Source: Planoprotostelium fungivorum
Taxonomy: Eukaryota > Evosea > Variosea > Cavosteliida > Cavosteliaceae
Length of the DNA: 55,873 nt
Direction: 5' to 3'
NCBI GenBank assembly: GCA_003024175.1
Contig: MDYQ01000352.1
Coordinates: forward strand, 1-55,873
Of this stretch, positions 1 to 12,450 are shown piece by piece. The notes below the pieces were generated by a model. That model made no database searches, was not told the DNA's origin, and saw nothing but the letters and a program-made list of their open reading frames with translations. The position numbers and the translations under genes are program-made. Numbering within the stretch: the stretch's first letter is position 1; every line of letters starts with the position of its first letter.

Positions 1-576
<576 letters not shown>

Positions 577-765
577 ACCAATTGCCATCGAATAGAACTA
601 CTGTAAAAATAATCTGTTTCTCTCTTCTCGTGCTGAGTAGCCTTTGTTTATTGGCTGGTAGACAAGTGAGCTGGTCGTTTGTGGCGACCACTTGATCAAT
701 AATGACCCGAAGATCAACAGACGAGGAGACCAAGTTGGAGGATGGATTTATTTTGAAGCTCGTCT

Positions 766-2806
766 TCAGAAGTTGTGGACGAAGGGGGTGAGGGGCAGTC
801 CAGCTTGATTGTACACGGCGCACAGAGGATAGTTTGCGTGAGCGTATCTCACTCCCAATGCTTTTCCGGTCGAATTGAGCGTCAGCGCCAACACTCCCCT
901 CTCGATCTGTCCTCCATCAGCATCCGTCCATCATCCCGATCGCAATCACAGCGATCGACGACGATCATCTCCACCTGATATCCAGCCTTCGTCCACTTCT
1001 TATCGATCAGAATCTCGGCCACTGCTCCGCACTGCTCAGGACCCACGGGACACTTTACATCGACCATTACGAGCCCACCGGCCAGTGTGTCAGGATCAAA
1101 GGAAACGTCGACGCGGACGTTGCCTCCGGTGTTCTTCACTTGTTGAAAAATGATGGGGACGGGTCCACCGTGGGGCACGCGGTGGCGATAGATCTCGTGA
1201 AGGGCGAGGAGGGATAGTCTGCGGCCGACCTGGGAGGTTGAGTGATGATGGAGGGGGTGATGATGGTGAAATGAGGATGATGATGGAGGTGAATGACGAA
1301 GGAGGTAGGACTCACTTCTTGTTTGTTGCGAGGGTGGATCTCACCATAGGGGGACTTTGGATCACCTGGTAGTGTGTGAGAAGAGATGACGAGACGAGAG
1401 GAAGTGGATTCTTGCTCACTGAGATCGATGGCACTGGCCATTCCAGTGAAGGGAAGAGACAGTGCAGAGGCTTGAGACAGTCTTAGCTCCGAAATGGCAT
1501 CATTATCTTTTCGACTCCACGTCGCGAGTTGCACAAAGTAGAAGGGCAAGTTCTCCTAACCCTCTTCACTCTCTGTACGTGTCGCGTCTCTCACCCCAAA
1601 ATAAGTCCTCCAGCTGCTGATCATGGCGGGAAAAGCGCAAGCGTAGTAGTCTGCATGGCCGGCGTTCTGCTCTCCCTGATACCACAAGAATCCGTTCACC
1701 CTCATCGTAATGAAGGGATGGATCTACAACGAGTGAGACGGAATTCGAAACCTCATGTCACCATGGCGTTCCAGAGGCCGTTTACGGGTGTTTTGGTGGT
1801 GTCGTTGCACAACTTGTTTGTAGTTGGAGGGGTCCAGAATTGGATGGGAGTGCCTCCCCAAGCAGAAGCGATGAGACCGATGGGGATCTGATGGTTCATG
1901 AGATGGATACGTGACGGAGACGAGACGGGGGCTCACGTGAGTCGCGTCGTAGACGTCCCTTCCAAAGAACCAACAAGCCTGGATTCTGCGTCAAGGAGGT
2001 GATGGACGATGCATCATGTCGAAATGATGGACGAGATGTGAGAGACTCACCGCAGAGAAGTAACCGCTGCCGCTGCTGGTACCCACGGTCGTCTCATTAG
2101 CACCGGACCAATTCAATGCAGTGCCGAGGAGCTCTCGTTGTTCGGTGGTGGCCGTCTTTTGGGCAGCCGAGAACAGCCTGCACCACCATCACATGGTCTT
2201 CCATCGGACATGGTCTCCTCACCTGATGTTGGGATAATGGTTGGCCTTCTTTCTCTCTTCGGTGGCGTTGAAAGATTTGGGGACGGTGAAACCCATGTTA
2301 GACTGACCGCTGCAGATGTAAACGTCACCGAAGAGGATGTCCTGTGTTGTTTAGAAGGGATCGTCCTCTGGATGATTCACTGTCAATTCTGCGACATGAT
2401 CTGGATGTTCCGCCTTGAGAGTGATACTACAAGAGATCAGATCTTTGACTGTCGTTGAACGCAATCTTTACAGACAAACCATACAGGTGATGTTCTCACA
2501 CGTAGGGTCCGCCTGCAGGTGTAGGTGGTAGAGAGATCTCCCACGATCCATCGTCAGAAGACCTTGTGGCCGTCTCGAAGGTGGCTGATTTCGAAACCAT
2601 TTTCAGTGATACATTCTGCTTGGCCACAGTCCAGCCCCACAGACGACTGAGACTGTCAGAAGCGTCGAATATGGACAGACACACGCTCTCTGTGGTGCTC
2701 TCTGCAGGACCATGTGAGAGCCGAGAGTGTTAGACACAAAGTTGAGACAAAGGAAGCCATCAAAGAGGGCGAATAGAAGAAGGAGACTGACCAGAGCCCG
2801 ATGCAT
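766..2806 (-). CDS. Sialate O-acetylesterase-like secreted hydrolase (SIAE family)
   Basis: Multi-exon gene read on the minus strand. It begins with a hydrophobic signal peptide (MHRALVSLLLLFALFDGFLC), followed by SHMVLQRAP, then WGWTVAKQNVSL after a short intron. The esterase signatures follow in family order: GDVYICSGQSNMGF with the nucleophile serine in GQSN, HYPNIR, YFSA/CWFFGRDVYDA across an intron, IPIGLIASAWGGTPIQFW, FLWYQGEQNAGHADYY, GEIHPRNKQEVG with the catalytic-type histidine, and VRYAHANYPLCAVYNQAG near the end. The protein should remove O-acetyl groups from sugars in lysosomal or secreted form. At least eight introns of about 35-110 nt are needed; the boundaries near 2360-2480 are uncertain. 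One acceptor site is the recurrent motif CGTTGTAG|A (1723-1731). No frameshift was seen. Confidence 0.9.
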
Positions 2807-2978
2807 CTTGTGAGTTTGTTGTCTCGGGTTGTGTTACAGACCCCAGTAATGACACACATGATGTCAAGACAAGACCTTTCAAAAATTCGCTTGGACAATT
2901 CTCACCTGAGGCACAGCGTGGTGAACAAATGGAACAACAGAATTCGACTCCAAAGCTGAGAATATAGATGGTGAGTCC

Positions 2979-3971
2979 TTATATTACGTTGTCTGTGTGC
3001 CTCAGTTTGGCCATCAGAAGGATCCTTCTCATCTCTGCCATCAGGGCACTCTTGTCGCGACCAAAGACATCACGTCCGGATTGGAGGGTGGCGAACATGC
3101 GATTCCTCAGCTTCACTTGTTCGAAGAGGTGAGCGAGAGAGATCCACGTCTCAGAATCTAAATGTTCTGTTGCCTCTCTCATGTGATCCAAGAGGAACAC
3201 GGCTGCATCTTCCGAGCTCTCCTGTTTCTTCATCCGACACAGACAGAGGAAGAGGTGAGGAAATTTCATCTCAGATGGTGCTGTGTCCCACATGTGTTGG
3301 ACGAGGCGTGGAAAGTTTCTTTTGAGGCACAGGCTGACCACGTTGCTCGAGTCGAATGACTCTTGTCTAGCCTGTGAGAGATGAGAAGATAGGATGGATC
3401 TGTGATGATATCTTCATGGTGGGAAGATGATGCTCACTGTGTCGTATATCCAAATGAGTAAGTCCTCATCAACGGTGTCCACACCGGAGAGAATGTCTAT
3501 GACTTGATTGAAATATATCTGTCGTAATTTCTGTGAATGCCGGAACGACATCTTCAGTTGAGTGTGATTATCGATGAAAATGTCCTTCTGATGGATGATG
3601 GCTTCTTTCAGTTGGAATAGATCTTTGGTAGATGTCAAAAGCGTCATGAGGACACTCTGTATATGTGAGATCAAGACTTTCCATTGTATGTCACTCACAT
3701 CCTCAATTGGCATTGTTGTCATTTCATTGCTCGAAAAACGTCTGTATAAAAAACTCTTTGATGAAGCTGGTAGCTTTGAAGGAATCAGAATGCTGTTGCA
3801 TTGTAATGGAGGATGGCTCGTCGGTCTGTGATGCGATCTTAAAGCAGAACAGAATCCTCCTCGAAGGTGTTGCATCGAAACGTGTTCGTTGCTTTCTATC
3901 GCCACCAGGCTCTGAATCACATCACCATCGGAAGGGGAATTTTTCACGAAAAGTGTTCGTTTGTACATCAT
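2979..3971 (-). CDS. Hypothetical helical protein
   Basis: Two long minus-strand open stretches join across an intron at about 3361-3436. The exon ends ...LLIWIYDT and the next begins ARQESFDSSNVVSLCLKR. The predicted protein is rich in leucine, hydrophobic heptads and charged residues (SDIQWKVLISHIQSVLMTLL; FEQVKLRNRMFATLQSGRDV; SALMAEMRRILLMAKLRH), so it is probably all-helical, perhaps with an ARM/TPR-like or coiled-coil fold. No known family was recognised. The start is uncertain: an upstream ATG at 4007 would overlap the start of the opposite gene at 3995, so the ATG at 3971 is preferred, and later in-frame starts are possible. The two genes share a divergent promoter of almost no length. 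Confidence 0.55.
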
Positions 3972-3994
3972 CAGAATCGCTTGAGAAGAGGAAC

Positions 3995-6108
3995 ATGCAG
4001 ATCGCATCCATCTGTCTCTACTTACTGCTCGTCCTCTCTACCGTAGACTCTCGCGACATCATCGTCGATGGCTCTCGAGGGCAAGTCAATTGCACCGGAG
4101 CCTCTGATAGTCCATGTCCAACCATTGTGGAGGCCTTCAAATTGATCGAGAGACAACAGAAAGACGAGAACTTTGTCGTCCTTTTAGTTGGAGACGTATC
4201 GGGTGAGCGAGATGGAGGATGAGAGGATCGAGATTGACTTCAGACAGAGAACGACACTGCCATCTTGTCGACCATTCCTTCCACTCAAGGACTTACCATC
4301 TTGGTGAAGCCCAATGCCACCGAGGGACGCCTGTCCATTAACGGTTATAATGGAACCGGCTTTCAGATCGATGTGGAGGGTACGTTCCATCCAGTCGATC
4401 GAGATTGACCCCGACAGCTCACATTGTCTTCGAGCGTGTCCGTCTCGTACAACATGGCGTTGCCATTCGCATGTCCGCCGGTATCATTGAGGCTCGTGAC
4501 TCTGAGTTCAACCAGAATGGTCTGTCCGTCCATCAGATCAATGGAAAGACCATCTTCTCCATGTGCTCTTTCGTCAACAACAGAGAAACTCTCCGATTCG
4601 AGGGAGGTTCTTCCACTCTTGATTCCATCAGGTGATGTAACAGATCCAATCATGATATCATTGCCATGATTTGCAAGTGGGCTGATGGTAGAGACAGTGT
4701 CGCGAACAACACGAACAGCGGACCCATCTTCAGTGTGTCCGGCATGACCAACGTCACTCTTAAGACGTCCACCGTCAGCGGCAATGAGAACACGAGAGAT
4801 GACTCCATCTTCAACGTGATGGGAGGCCGAGTAGACATCCTTTCCTCCAACTTCACCAACAACCGTGCCAACGGAACAGCAGGTGATGATCACAATGTCT
4901 CAGACATGATGAGAAATCGAAGAAAATATGAATACAAAATTCATTCTACAGCGTTGTAGATGACCCAAATCAGGAGCCATTTCCGTCGCGAACGCCACAC
5001 TGTCCATCTACCAGGGAAATTTCACCGGAAACTTCGCCCGCTTCGGTGGAGCCGTTGGTATCTACAAAGGAGCTATTGTTAATTTGACCCTCACTATCTT
5101 CTCTCTCAACAACGCCACAGACGTAGCTGGTGCTCTTTTCATCAACGAGGGCTATGTCAACGTTCAAGTGAGTCATCACATCATCTCATTAATGCAGTCA
5201 CACTCTATTTACGTGTCGTTCAATCTGTCCACACCTCGTATTTTATTTCGTTTTATTCTCGTTCTGAAGGAAAGATAGAACTGTTCGTTCTCGAAGAACA
5301 GAGCCGCCAAGGGTGGTGCCGTGACCATCTACAACGCTCTCCCCAACCCCATCAACATGACTCACTGCAATTTCACCGGAAATTCCGCCAGCGAGGGTAA
5401 CGACCTATGGATGCTCTACGACTCCAACGTCCTCTTGGTAGGTCATGGCAGGTTGTAGATGAATGTGACGTCATCACAGAATCACCTGGTGGCCACACAG
5501 AACAACCAGACCATCTACTGCACGTCCCCCGCCACAAACAGCACAAAGACAACGAACCAATACTGCGAATCCACCTGCAGATCTCCACAGTGTGCCTTCT
5601 GCCCCGGTGATGATTTATTTCATTTTATTCTGTCTCATCGTTCATGACTGATGAGGGGACAGGATTGTGTCTTTTGGACAACAGCAATGATTTGGATAAC
5701 AGTGGTGCCGGTGGTTGCTACAGTTCAATGCAGAGAAGTTGCAGTGGACACGGCATCTGCCGTCTCGCACAGAAGAACGACGACAACAACATCAAGGTCC
5801 GTCATCACCTCCTCCTCCATCAACTCTTCTTCATCGACACATCATCATCATAGACACGTCATCATCATAGACACGTCATCATCATAGACACATCATCTTG
5901 AACGACACAACTGATGATTCCACAGAAGTCCTTCGCTCAGTGCGAGTGCAACGCCACATACGGCTCAGACAGCTGCAACCAACGCAGCTGGCTCTTCTAC
6001 GTCCTCATCGTCCTCAGCGGCCTCGTGGCTGTGACCATCGTCCTCGGTCTCGTCTTCACCATTCAGAATAGACTGAGAAGAAAGTGGGGCTACCACTCTC
6101 TCAACTGA
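3995..6108 (+). CDS. Secreted beta-helix (pectin-lyase-like) type I membrane protein
   Basis: Starts with a signal peptide (MQIASICLYLLLVLSTVDS). The ectodomain carries repeated parallel beta-helix turns such as FERVRLVQHGVAIRMSAG, SSNFTNNRANGT, YQGNFTGNFARFGGAVGIY and FSKNRAAKGGAVTIYN, the polymorphic-outer-membrane-protein type of repeat with many Asn-X-Thr/Ser sites. A Cys-rich EGF-like module follows (SCSGHGICRL ... CECNATYGSDSCNQ), then one transmembrane helix (LFYVLIVLSGLVAVTIVLGL) and a short basic tail ending at TGA 6106-6108. About nine introns. The architecture matches the ectodomain of the receptor kinase at 29.6-35.9 kb but has no kinase domain, so it may be a decoy, adhesion or co-receptor paralogue. 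Its intron at about 4882-4976 contains a near-perfect copy of the dispersed 16-bp palindrome, and two other introns carry the T-rich module. Confidence 0.85.
4945..4960. repeat. Near-perfect copy of dispersed palindrome (TCTACAGCGTTGTAGA)
   Basis: Fifteen of 16 bases match the palindrome TCTACAACGTTGTAGA that is found intact at 45222 and 53824. It lies inside an intron of the beta-helix gene, about 17 nt before its acceptor. Confidence 0.8.
5836..5896. repeat. 17-bp tandem repeat in an intron
   Basis: About three and a half copies of a unit close to CATCATCATAGACACGT sit inside the penultimate intron of the beta-helix gene. This is one of the few long introns in the window, so the expansion probably explains its length. 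Confidence 0.85.
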
Positions 6109-6145
6109 GAACATAAAGAGAAGATTAAAATCCTTTTTCAATCTT

Positions 6146-8197
6146 TTATTCTCGGTGGTGGATCCAGCCGGGGAAGCGAGCGGAGAGGGGAGCGTTGGGA
6201 GATCTCTCGTCTCCTTGTAGTTTGACAGTTCCCCACTGGTGGAATTTTCGGTATTTATGAGAGAAGGGCACGATGCCGGATATCGTGTTACTGATCGAAG
6301 TCAGATGTGTGATCATCCACGATGAAAAAGTGATGATGATGATGGTGATTCGGTGTTTCTGTGATGATCACGATGTGTGATGATAGGTATAGGTGATGAT
6401 GTGTGATGATAGGTGATGATGGATGGGTGATGACGATGACATCGATGATGATGACTCACCCAGAATGAGGATCACAAGCCACAAAAGTGAGTGGACCACA
6501 CACGACACCTCCATCCTCCGAGGTCGACCACAAGACCAACTTCGCCTCCCCCGTCGCCTTCGATAGCGGCCCACACACGCTCCTCGGTAGAGACACCAGC
6601 ATCCCCCACAGCCTCTCCAGCCCCCTCCTCCCTTTCCCGCCAAATCTCATCTTCCCAGGCGGTCCGCACAGCTCCAGATCTGACAGCTCCAGGAAGAAGA
6701 GTTGGTACCAGAACCACGTCTCCTCTACAAATCTCTCCTTTGATTCTGAATTTCCCCTCGACCAGGGGGGAAGGACGTCGCGGAATTGAGACAGCCAACC
6801 TCTCAAGTCGTCCTTCTTCGAATACTTTTCGAGGGAGAGGAAGGCTCTGGAGGCTTCGTTGTGGAGGATGTACTTTGTGAACCACGCCCAGCAGCCGACG
6901 GTTTGGCCTCGGTTGTTGTTGAGTAGGTCCATCAGCTGTTGAGGGTGAGGGGGGGAGAGTGAACGGACGCACCTCTTCGAAATTGGATGGGCCTTCTTCA
7001 TCTGATGATGAGTCGGTGTCGCTGTCGCTGTCGCTGGTGCTGCTGCTGTCACTGCTGGAATCACTGAAGTGGTGGTACTTCTTGTGTGGGGGTGATGGTG
7101 GTGATGATGATTTGATTCTCGCCGTGTTGTGGAATCTCTTGTCGTCTTCTATCTTCTGTTCTTCTTCCTTCTTCTCTTCTCTTTCTTCTCTTCTCTTCTC
7201 CTCTTTCTTTCTCTCGTCTTCTCTCGTCTTCTCTTCTCTCTTTTTCTCCTCTTGTCTCTTCTTCTCTTCTTCCTTCTTTTTCTTCTCCTCTTCCCTCTTC
7301 TTCTCTTCTTCCCTCTTTTTCTTCTCCTCTTCCCTCTTCTTCTCCTCTCTCTTTCTCTTCTCCTCTCTCTTTCTCTCTTCCTCTCTCTTCTTCTCCTCTT
7401 CTCTCTTCAATTCTTCCTTATTAACCTTCTCTTCACTCTCTGCTTCTTCTCTGTCCTTCGCTTTGTACCTGTGATCATAAATATTGTCTCTCGAATTGAT
7501 TTGTCTGTGGTTCTAGTATGCGATGGTGTGTGATGAAATGGTGATGTCATTTTGAAGATCGCTCACGTGGACAGAGATGGAAGAGGTATACTGGGCATTC
7601 TATGATGGTTATTGCTCCTCTCTTTGTTCTTCGTTCCAAACAGCTTCTTCGTGTTCTTCTCTTCTTGAACCCTGTGATAGAATGAGAACAAAATCGAAAT
7701 GGAGGATTCTTCTTACGTTGTTCCCATGATCTTCAGTTTGAAGATTCCAAACTGTTCGATGATGTCCACTTGATATTGTAAGAGACGATTCGAATCGTAT
7801 AATTGACATTGTCTCTCTATCCAAAGGCAGAGAGAAGGTGAGGGCTTTCCATTACAGGTGATGACTTCATCAAATGTTTGTCTCCATTCTCTGTCAGACA
7901 CATCCCACGAGGAATCTTTCGATAAGACGTCGATTGCAGATGTCTGCATCGGTTTGGTGCTCTTGTTCTCTAAAATACCGTGATAGATGTTGTTGCAATC
8001 ATCTTCCAAACGTCTACGTTTCCTCTGTTCAACTTGTAATTGAGCGCGAAGATTGATCAACTGCGTTCTCGTTCGTGAATCGTCCCTCGTCAAAATCACA
8101 CCTGAATCTTGATGTTCTCCATCTGTGACTGTGCTTTGGACATTCGGTTGGACTGATTCTCGCGGAGGTATCCGTGACCATTGGATGATTGATCCAT
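6146..8197 (-). CDS. Large coiled-coil / Glu-Lys-Arg-rich protein with an unknown C-terminal domain
   Basis: One gene in six exons on the minus strand. The N-terminus is MDQSSNGHGYLREN followed by a coiled coil (RMSKAQSQMENIKIQ joined to LINLRAQLQVEQRKRRR after a 41-nt intron). After about 110 more residues, a very long run of alternating K/R and E (about 7130-7470) gives way to a Ser/Asp tract (SSSDSSSTSDSDSDTDSSSD). A globular Trp-rich C-terminal part follows, containing GCWAWFTKYILHNEASRAF and RFVEETWFWYQLFFLELSDL, ending at TAA 6146-6148. The exon around 7600-7680 can also end in another frame, which would make two genes. The frame with GTVQEEKNTKKLFG continues without a stop into the K/E tract, so a single gene is preferred. 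No family was recognised. Charged tracts of this kind often occur in nucleolar or microtubule-associated proteins. Confidence 0.6.
6329..6462. repeat. TGATGA-rich simple-sequence tract in an intron
   Basis: Imperfect TGATGATG/TGATGATAGG repeats fill the last intron of the coiled-coil gene, making it much longer than most introns in the window. It reads as low-complexity intron expansion and has no coding potential. Confidence 0.75.
7135..7470. repeat. Purine-strand (GAGGAAGAAG)n low-complexity coding tract
   Basis: On the minus strand this is an almost uninterrupted purine run that encodes the E/K/R-rich tract of the coiled-coil protein; the plus strand is polypyrimidine (CTTCTTCTCCTC). Plus-strand open frames here code for meaningless S/F/L runs. 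Tracts of this type can form triplex DNA and are prone to length change. Confidence 0.85.
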
Positions 8198-8322
8198 GTG
8201 CCCTGAGCGAATGCGATCGGTTTTCCATTTTTGCTTTGTAGATGATACGTAAAACAAGTTAAAGTTCAGAGAAAGGGGGAGTTCGAACGGGCGACGAGGC
8301 CACGGCATAATCAACCAACACC

Positions 8323-11300
8323 ATGGTCTCTTACATCAGTAGCGTCGTGTCACTGTTCGGCCTCCTACTATTGATGCCCATCTTTTGTTACGTGAGAAAG
8401 AGATGGAGGAATCTGTATCTTCCGAAGCTATACACACATCAGTGAGTTGAAGAGACGATATCGAATCGATGATTGAGATCCCTCAGCAATGACAATATAC
8501 CACGAGAGCCCAGAGGTTACTGGGAGTGGATCAGATTGGTCCTGACATTATCCGAAGAGCAGTTGTTACACTCTTCAGGTGTCGATGCCGCTCTCTACCT
8601 TCGCTCACTCAAATTTTGTGTTGTCCTCTTGACTATCATATCGGTCTGCAATCTCGTCATTCTGGTACCCACCAACCGGTCTGTCTCTCATATCATATTC
8701 CATTGACAACCTCTGTATCTCATCTTCTCATATTCAAATAGTTATGTTCCAGGAGGGCATGTGACTTATCCAAACAACACATCTTTGAATTCTGTCCTTA
8801 TCGGATTCGACGAATACACCATGATCAACGTTCCACCAGGTGATTCGATCTCCCATTCTGAAAATGATGACACGAGCCCAGGATCTCGAGTGATGTACAT
8901 TCACCTCTTATCTGTCTTCGTTTATTCAGCTCTCACTCTCTACTGCTGCAATTGGCTCTTCCAATCGGTGCGTATTCCATGTCATCTTCCTCTTCTGAAA
9001 CCGATCAGTTGAATCTCATCGAGAGAGAAAACTCTCAATACAAGTATGACACAGCAGTCAATCGAACCGTCATGATCGACAAGATACCCGCCGCATATTG
9101 TTCAGACTCCCAGTTACAGAAGGTGAATGAGAGAACGAAGAAGATGCAGACGGGATGTCTCGAGATGTGACGTCTGATGGAGATGAAAGGTGATGGAACG
9201 TCTCTATGGTTCTTCGGTCGTTCACGCCTGTGTCGTTCCCCTCGTAGATGATTTAGACGCTCTGACCAAACAGAGGAGCAAGGTGAACATTTCCCGCCAA
9301 AACTCTCCATTGAAATTTCAAACAGTACTACGAGCAGTATCTCGACGCGATGGACCTCCGCAGGTGATCATCGTCATCATCAACGATCGTCCTCCCTCAT
9401 CATCTTCAGAGAAAAGCCACACCTGCAGCCCACGCACCACATCGGCTTCCTTGGAATATTGGGAGATGAAGTGGAGACGATGCCTTATTTAGAATCCAAG
9501 ATGGCGCAGTTGGACGGGCAGATATCACGCATCAAGCAGAGGAGGAGCTGGCCGACGACGAACACAGGTTTTGTCTCTTTCAACAGCGTCGGTGTGGCCG
9601 TACAATGTTCTCAGGTACGTCTCACCTTCTATGTCATCGTCATCATCGCGATGTGACGATGTGGATGCGATCATGATGGATGATGGTGAAGGAACGACAG
9701 ACTTTATTGGACAGAGATCATCTGAAAACACAATCTGCACCTTATCCAGGGGACATCAACTGGTTCGTCTTCACGAAAACGAGGTTTGCATCATCTCACA
9801 CGATCGTCTCATCATCACTTCTCACGATATTCAACGATTCAGATTCGAACAATTTGCTAGAGAGCTCATCATGATCGCCCTCCTCGCCGTTCTCTTTGTC
9901 TTCTGGTCCATACCCGTCGGAATCATCACCGCCTTCTCGAACCTGCGTGAGTCGTGTTCTTCTTCTTCACATGCGATGCATCCTCTGAAGATGATGATGC
10001 AGAGGCCCTGTCACAATTTCACGCGGCCGACATCATCGTGTGGATGGCCGGGCAGAGTGATCTCATCCGATCTCTCTTGGAAGGATTCCTACCCACTCTG
10101 GGGCTCAGTTTGTTCCTGGTCATCCTTCCCTTCGTCTTAAAATGTGAAGACGAGAACGTCATCAGAGAAGATGAGCTGAAGAAGACGCAGTCATTATCAC
10201 GCTGAGGAATTATCTATTGAACTCGGAGTATGACCGTATGTTGATGAGCGCACATTGGTTCTTTCTGGTCATCAATGTCTTCCTCTTCTCCGTGGCCACT
10301 TCGACCGTTCTCAGTTTCAGATACTTTTGGGAGGTGAGGACTACATTATCATTGGGATGATTGAAGATGGAATCAGGTCTTGGGAGAGCCATTAGAGTTG
10401 TTGAACATCAGTGAGTTACTAGCGACTTCTTTGCCTTCGCAGGCGCTGAGATTTATGAATTACATTGCATTCGAGGGATTCAGTGGGTTCATCGATGGGT
10501 ATGATCTCTAGAACTCACCTGATGATACAGTTGGATACCCTCTCTTTTTTCTGCTCCGTCTGGATGATATGATTATCATCAACGTGAAGAGGTGATTAGA
10601 TACTGTGATATATGCAAACAGATGTTGAATCATCTCCAGATTCTTTGCGAAGACGGAGAGACAGAAGATCGAGGCAGAGAAGCCACCACCATTTGATTTC
10701 CCCATCCAATACGCCAGAGAGTTCTTCATCTTTTCCATGGGGTTGACCTACGCCACCATCACCCCATTCATCGTTCCATTCGCCGCCCTCTACTTCGCAT
10801 TGGCCTACATCTCGGCCAAGCACAATTTCATCTTCCTCTACAGCCCCAACTACAAGGGGAGAAAGGTGACCACCCTCCATCTCCATCAATCCGATCTCGT
10901 TCCATCTTCGCATGTGATGCGCGATATTCGCTATCATAACCATAATCTCTTCTCTTTGTCTGTCGCTCGTCTATGCAACCTCTGCACACATCCAGATCAC
11001 GAAAATGAAACCTCAACGGTTTTATATAACATGATGAATGGATGTGCACCTGGTTGTAGGTGACAATGGCGACCTGACCTTGTTACGAAGCCTTATCCTT
11101 CTGATCAAATCCTTTTCAACAATACAAAAGAATTTAACGAGAGAGTAGGTGACACAGATGGTCTTGGACCGTATCCTCTTCTCGCTCTTCCTCTATCAGG
11201 TCACCATGCTTGGGATGTTCGCTCTGAAGGTTCGTGATGGAAGATGAAAGATGATGTTGAGTCGATGCAGAATTTCACGCCGGGGGCGATCGTCATCGTG

Positions 11301-11757
11301 CCGACTGTCTGCACGCCCCTCTTCCGTTGGTGGCTGAAGAAAAGATACTTTAAATCTTCTAAATATCTACCTCTCATGGACTGTCCTGCAGAGAGATCCG
11401 ATCTCACGGAGGAAGAATTAGAGGTGACTTCATCGTCTTCACATGATCTCGATCGTCATCGACATCGCTTGAAGACCGTTCTGAATAGAAGAACAGGAGA
11501 CGAGACAATTGTACCTCCATCCCGCCTTGAGTGATCCACCAGCTCTACGAAGGATGAGCCAGGAAGCGATCTCACCCGAAGAAATGAACATACCTCGACA
11601 GAAGGATGAGAGGGGCATCATACCTCCCACCAGCATCGTGAGGAGGTCGAATCATGACATGGGAGCGGGCCGATCGGCTCTGTCTCAATCAGAGCGAGAT
11701 CATCCAGAGGCCGATCTGGTGGAATTGGATGTCGTGCAAGAAGACACTTTTGTCTGA
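8323..11757 (+). CDS. OSCA/TMEM63 (CSC1-like, DUF221) membrane channel
   Basis: Multi-exon gene with a signal-anchor helix (SVVSLFGLLLLMPIFCYV), then GVDAALYLRSLKFCVVLL, typical of the late-exocytosis N-terminal domain of the family. The cytosolic part contains KIPAAYCSDSQLQKV, a Y-E-Q-Y stretch (YYEQYLDAMDLR) and TGFVSFNSVGVAVQCSQ. The RSN1_7TM channel core follows, with FEQFARELIMIALLAVLF, GFLPTLGLSLFLVILPF, FDFPIQYAREFFIFSMG and ITPFIVPFAALYFALAYI. The tail after LTEEELE is hydrophilic and ends at TGA 11755-11757. Known family members are osmo- or mechanosensitive cation channels at the plasma membrane. At least twelve introns; several internal boundaries (9360-9800, 10140-10640) are approximate. 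Divergent from the coiled-coil gene with 125 bp between starts. Confidence 0.85.
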
Positions 11758-11812
11758 ATAGAAGATGATGTCGTGCAGAAACTCTTCATTTTTATTTCAT
11801 TCTCACAGGGAG

Positions 11813-12229
11813 AGGAGAACAAAGACAGACAGGACCAACACGAAGTTGAAGAGGGACCCTGCGGCATCGCCCGACGTCTTGGACAGAGCGATGAGAAGAC
11901 GCATGGTCTGTTATCGATCGACTTTGAGAATGATTCGTGAAAGACGACGAGGCCGGACACCTTACGAGGCTGATAGCGCGCCACTCTAAGCCTAATCTGC
12001 TTTCTGACAGCAAGACTTGTGACTCGCCTCTCGTTCACACGCGATGGCAGCTGAGATCACCGGAATCCGTCAGGAATACATCATCGCAGGCTGACAGGAT
12101 GCCCCGCTGAAAGGTAGATTTTTGTTTTGCGCTGTAAAGCTTGTAGTGCGGGTTTTCACAATAGCGAAGAATGATTCCATCAATGAGAGCTCTTATGATC
12201 TTTTCAGGGAGGTTTGGTTCGCTCATCAT
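11813..12229 (-). CDS. Small protein with a C-terminal transmembrane anchor
   Basis: Three exons on the minus strand. Exon 1 encodes MMSEPNLPEKIIRALIDGI followed by an ILRYCENPHYKLYS stretch. A short middle exon encodes about RLRVARYQPRK. The last exon reads TMRLLIALSKTSGDAAG and then a hydrophobic run (SLFNFVLVLSVFVLLSL) that ends directly at the stop (11813-11815). The result is about 110 residues, with a helical cytosolic part and a tail anchor. The family was not recognised. The two intron positions are supported by frame and GT/AG only. It converges with the OSCA gene, leaving 55 bp between stop codons, and shares a 221-bp divergent promoter with PWP1. Confidence 0.5.
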
Positions 12230-12387
12230 GAAGACCAGTGGAAGAGACGGACATCATCCATAAAGTTGATTTGTATGTGGTCAGATGAAATCGAGCGAAG
12301 ACATCACCATAAGAATACTAGTACATACGATAGAAGAAGGCTTGGCCTCAAACTCGGAGCCATTAATGAGGATTTACGTGATGTCTT

Positions 12388-12396
12388 CGTTGTAGA
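12388..12396. repeat. CGTTGTAGA copy upstream of PWP1
   Basis: An exact copy of the dispersed 9-mer lies 54 bp upstream of the PWP1 start codon, in the divergent interval shared with the small membrane-protein gene. Other copies in gene-proximal, non-intronic DNA lie at 37885 and 51594. Confidence 0.6.
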
Positions 12397-12450
12397 TGGA
12401 GAGAAGATTTAGCGAATGGGAGATGAGAAACTGGGAAACAGAAAGGAGTG

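Noticed and set aside
5836-5896. CRISPR-like array at the 17-bp repeats
   Set aside because: The units are directly tandem without spacers and lie inside a eukaryotic intron, so it is a minisatellite.
6959-7533. Long plus-strand open frames coding for Ser/Phe/Leu runs
   Set aside because: They are the antisense of the Glu/Lys-rich coding tract. The minus-strand frame joins through splice sites to sensible protein on both sides.
7609-7680. Stop codon after EHEEAVWNEEQREEQ as the end of a separate gene
   Set aside because: The same exon in the frame set by the upstream donor has no stop and runs into the Glu/Lys-rich exons, so a single gene is simpler. RNA data are needed to be sure.
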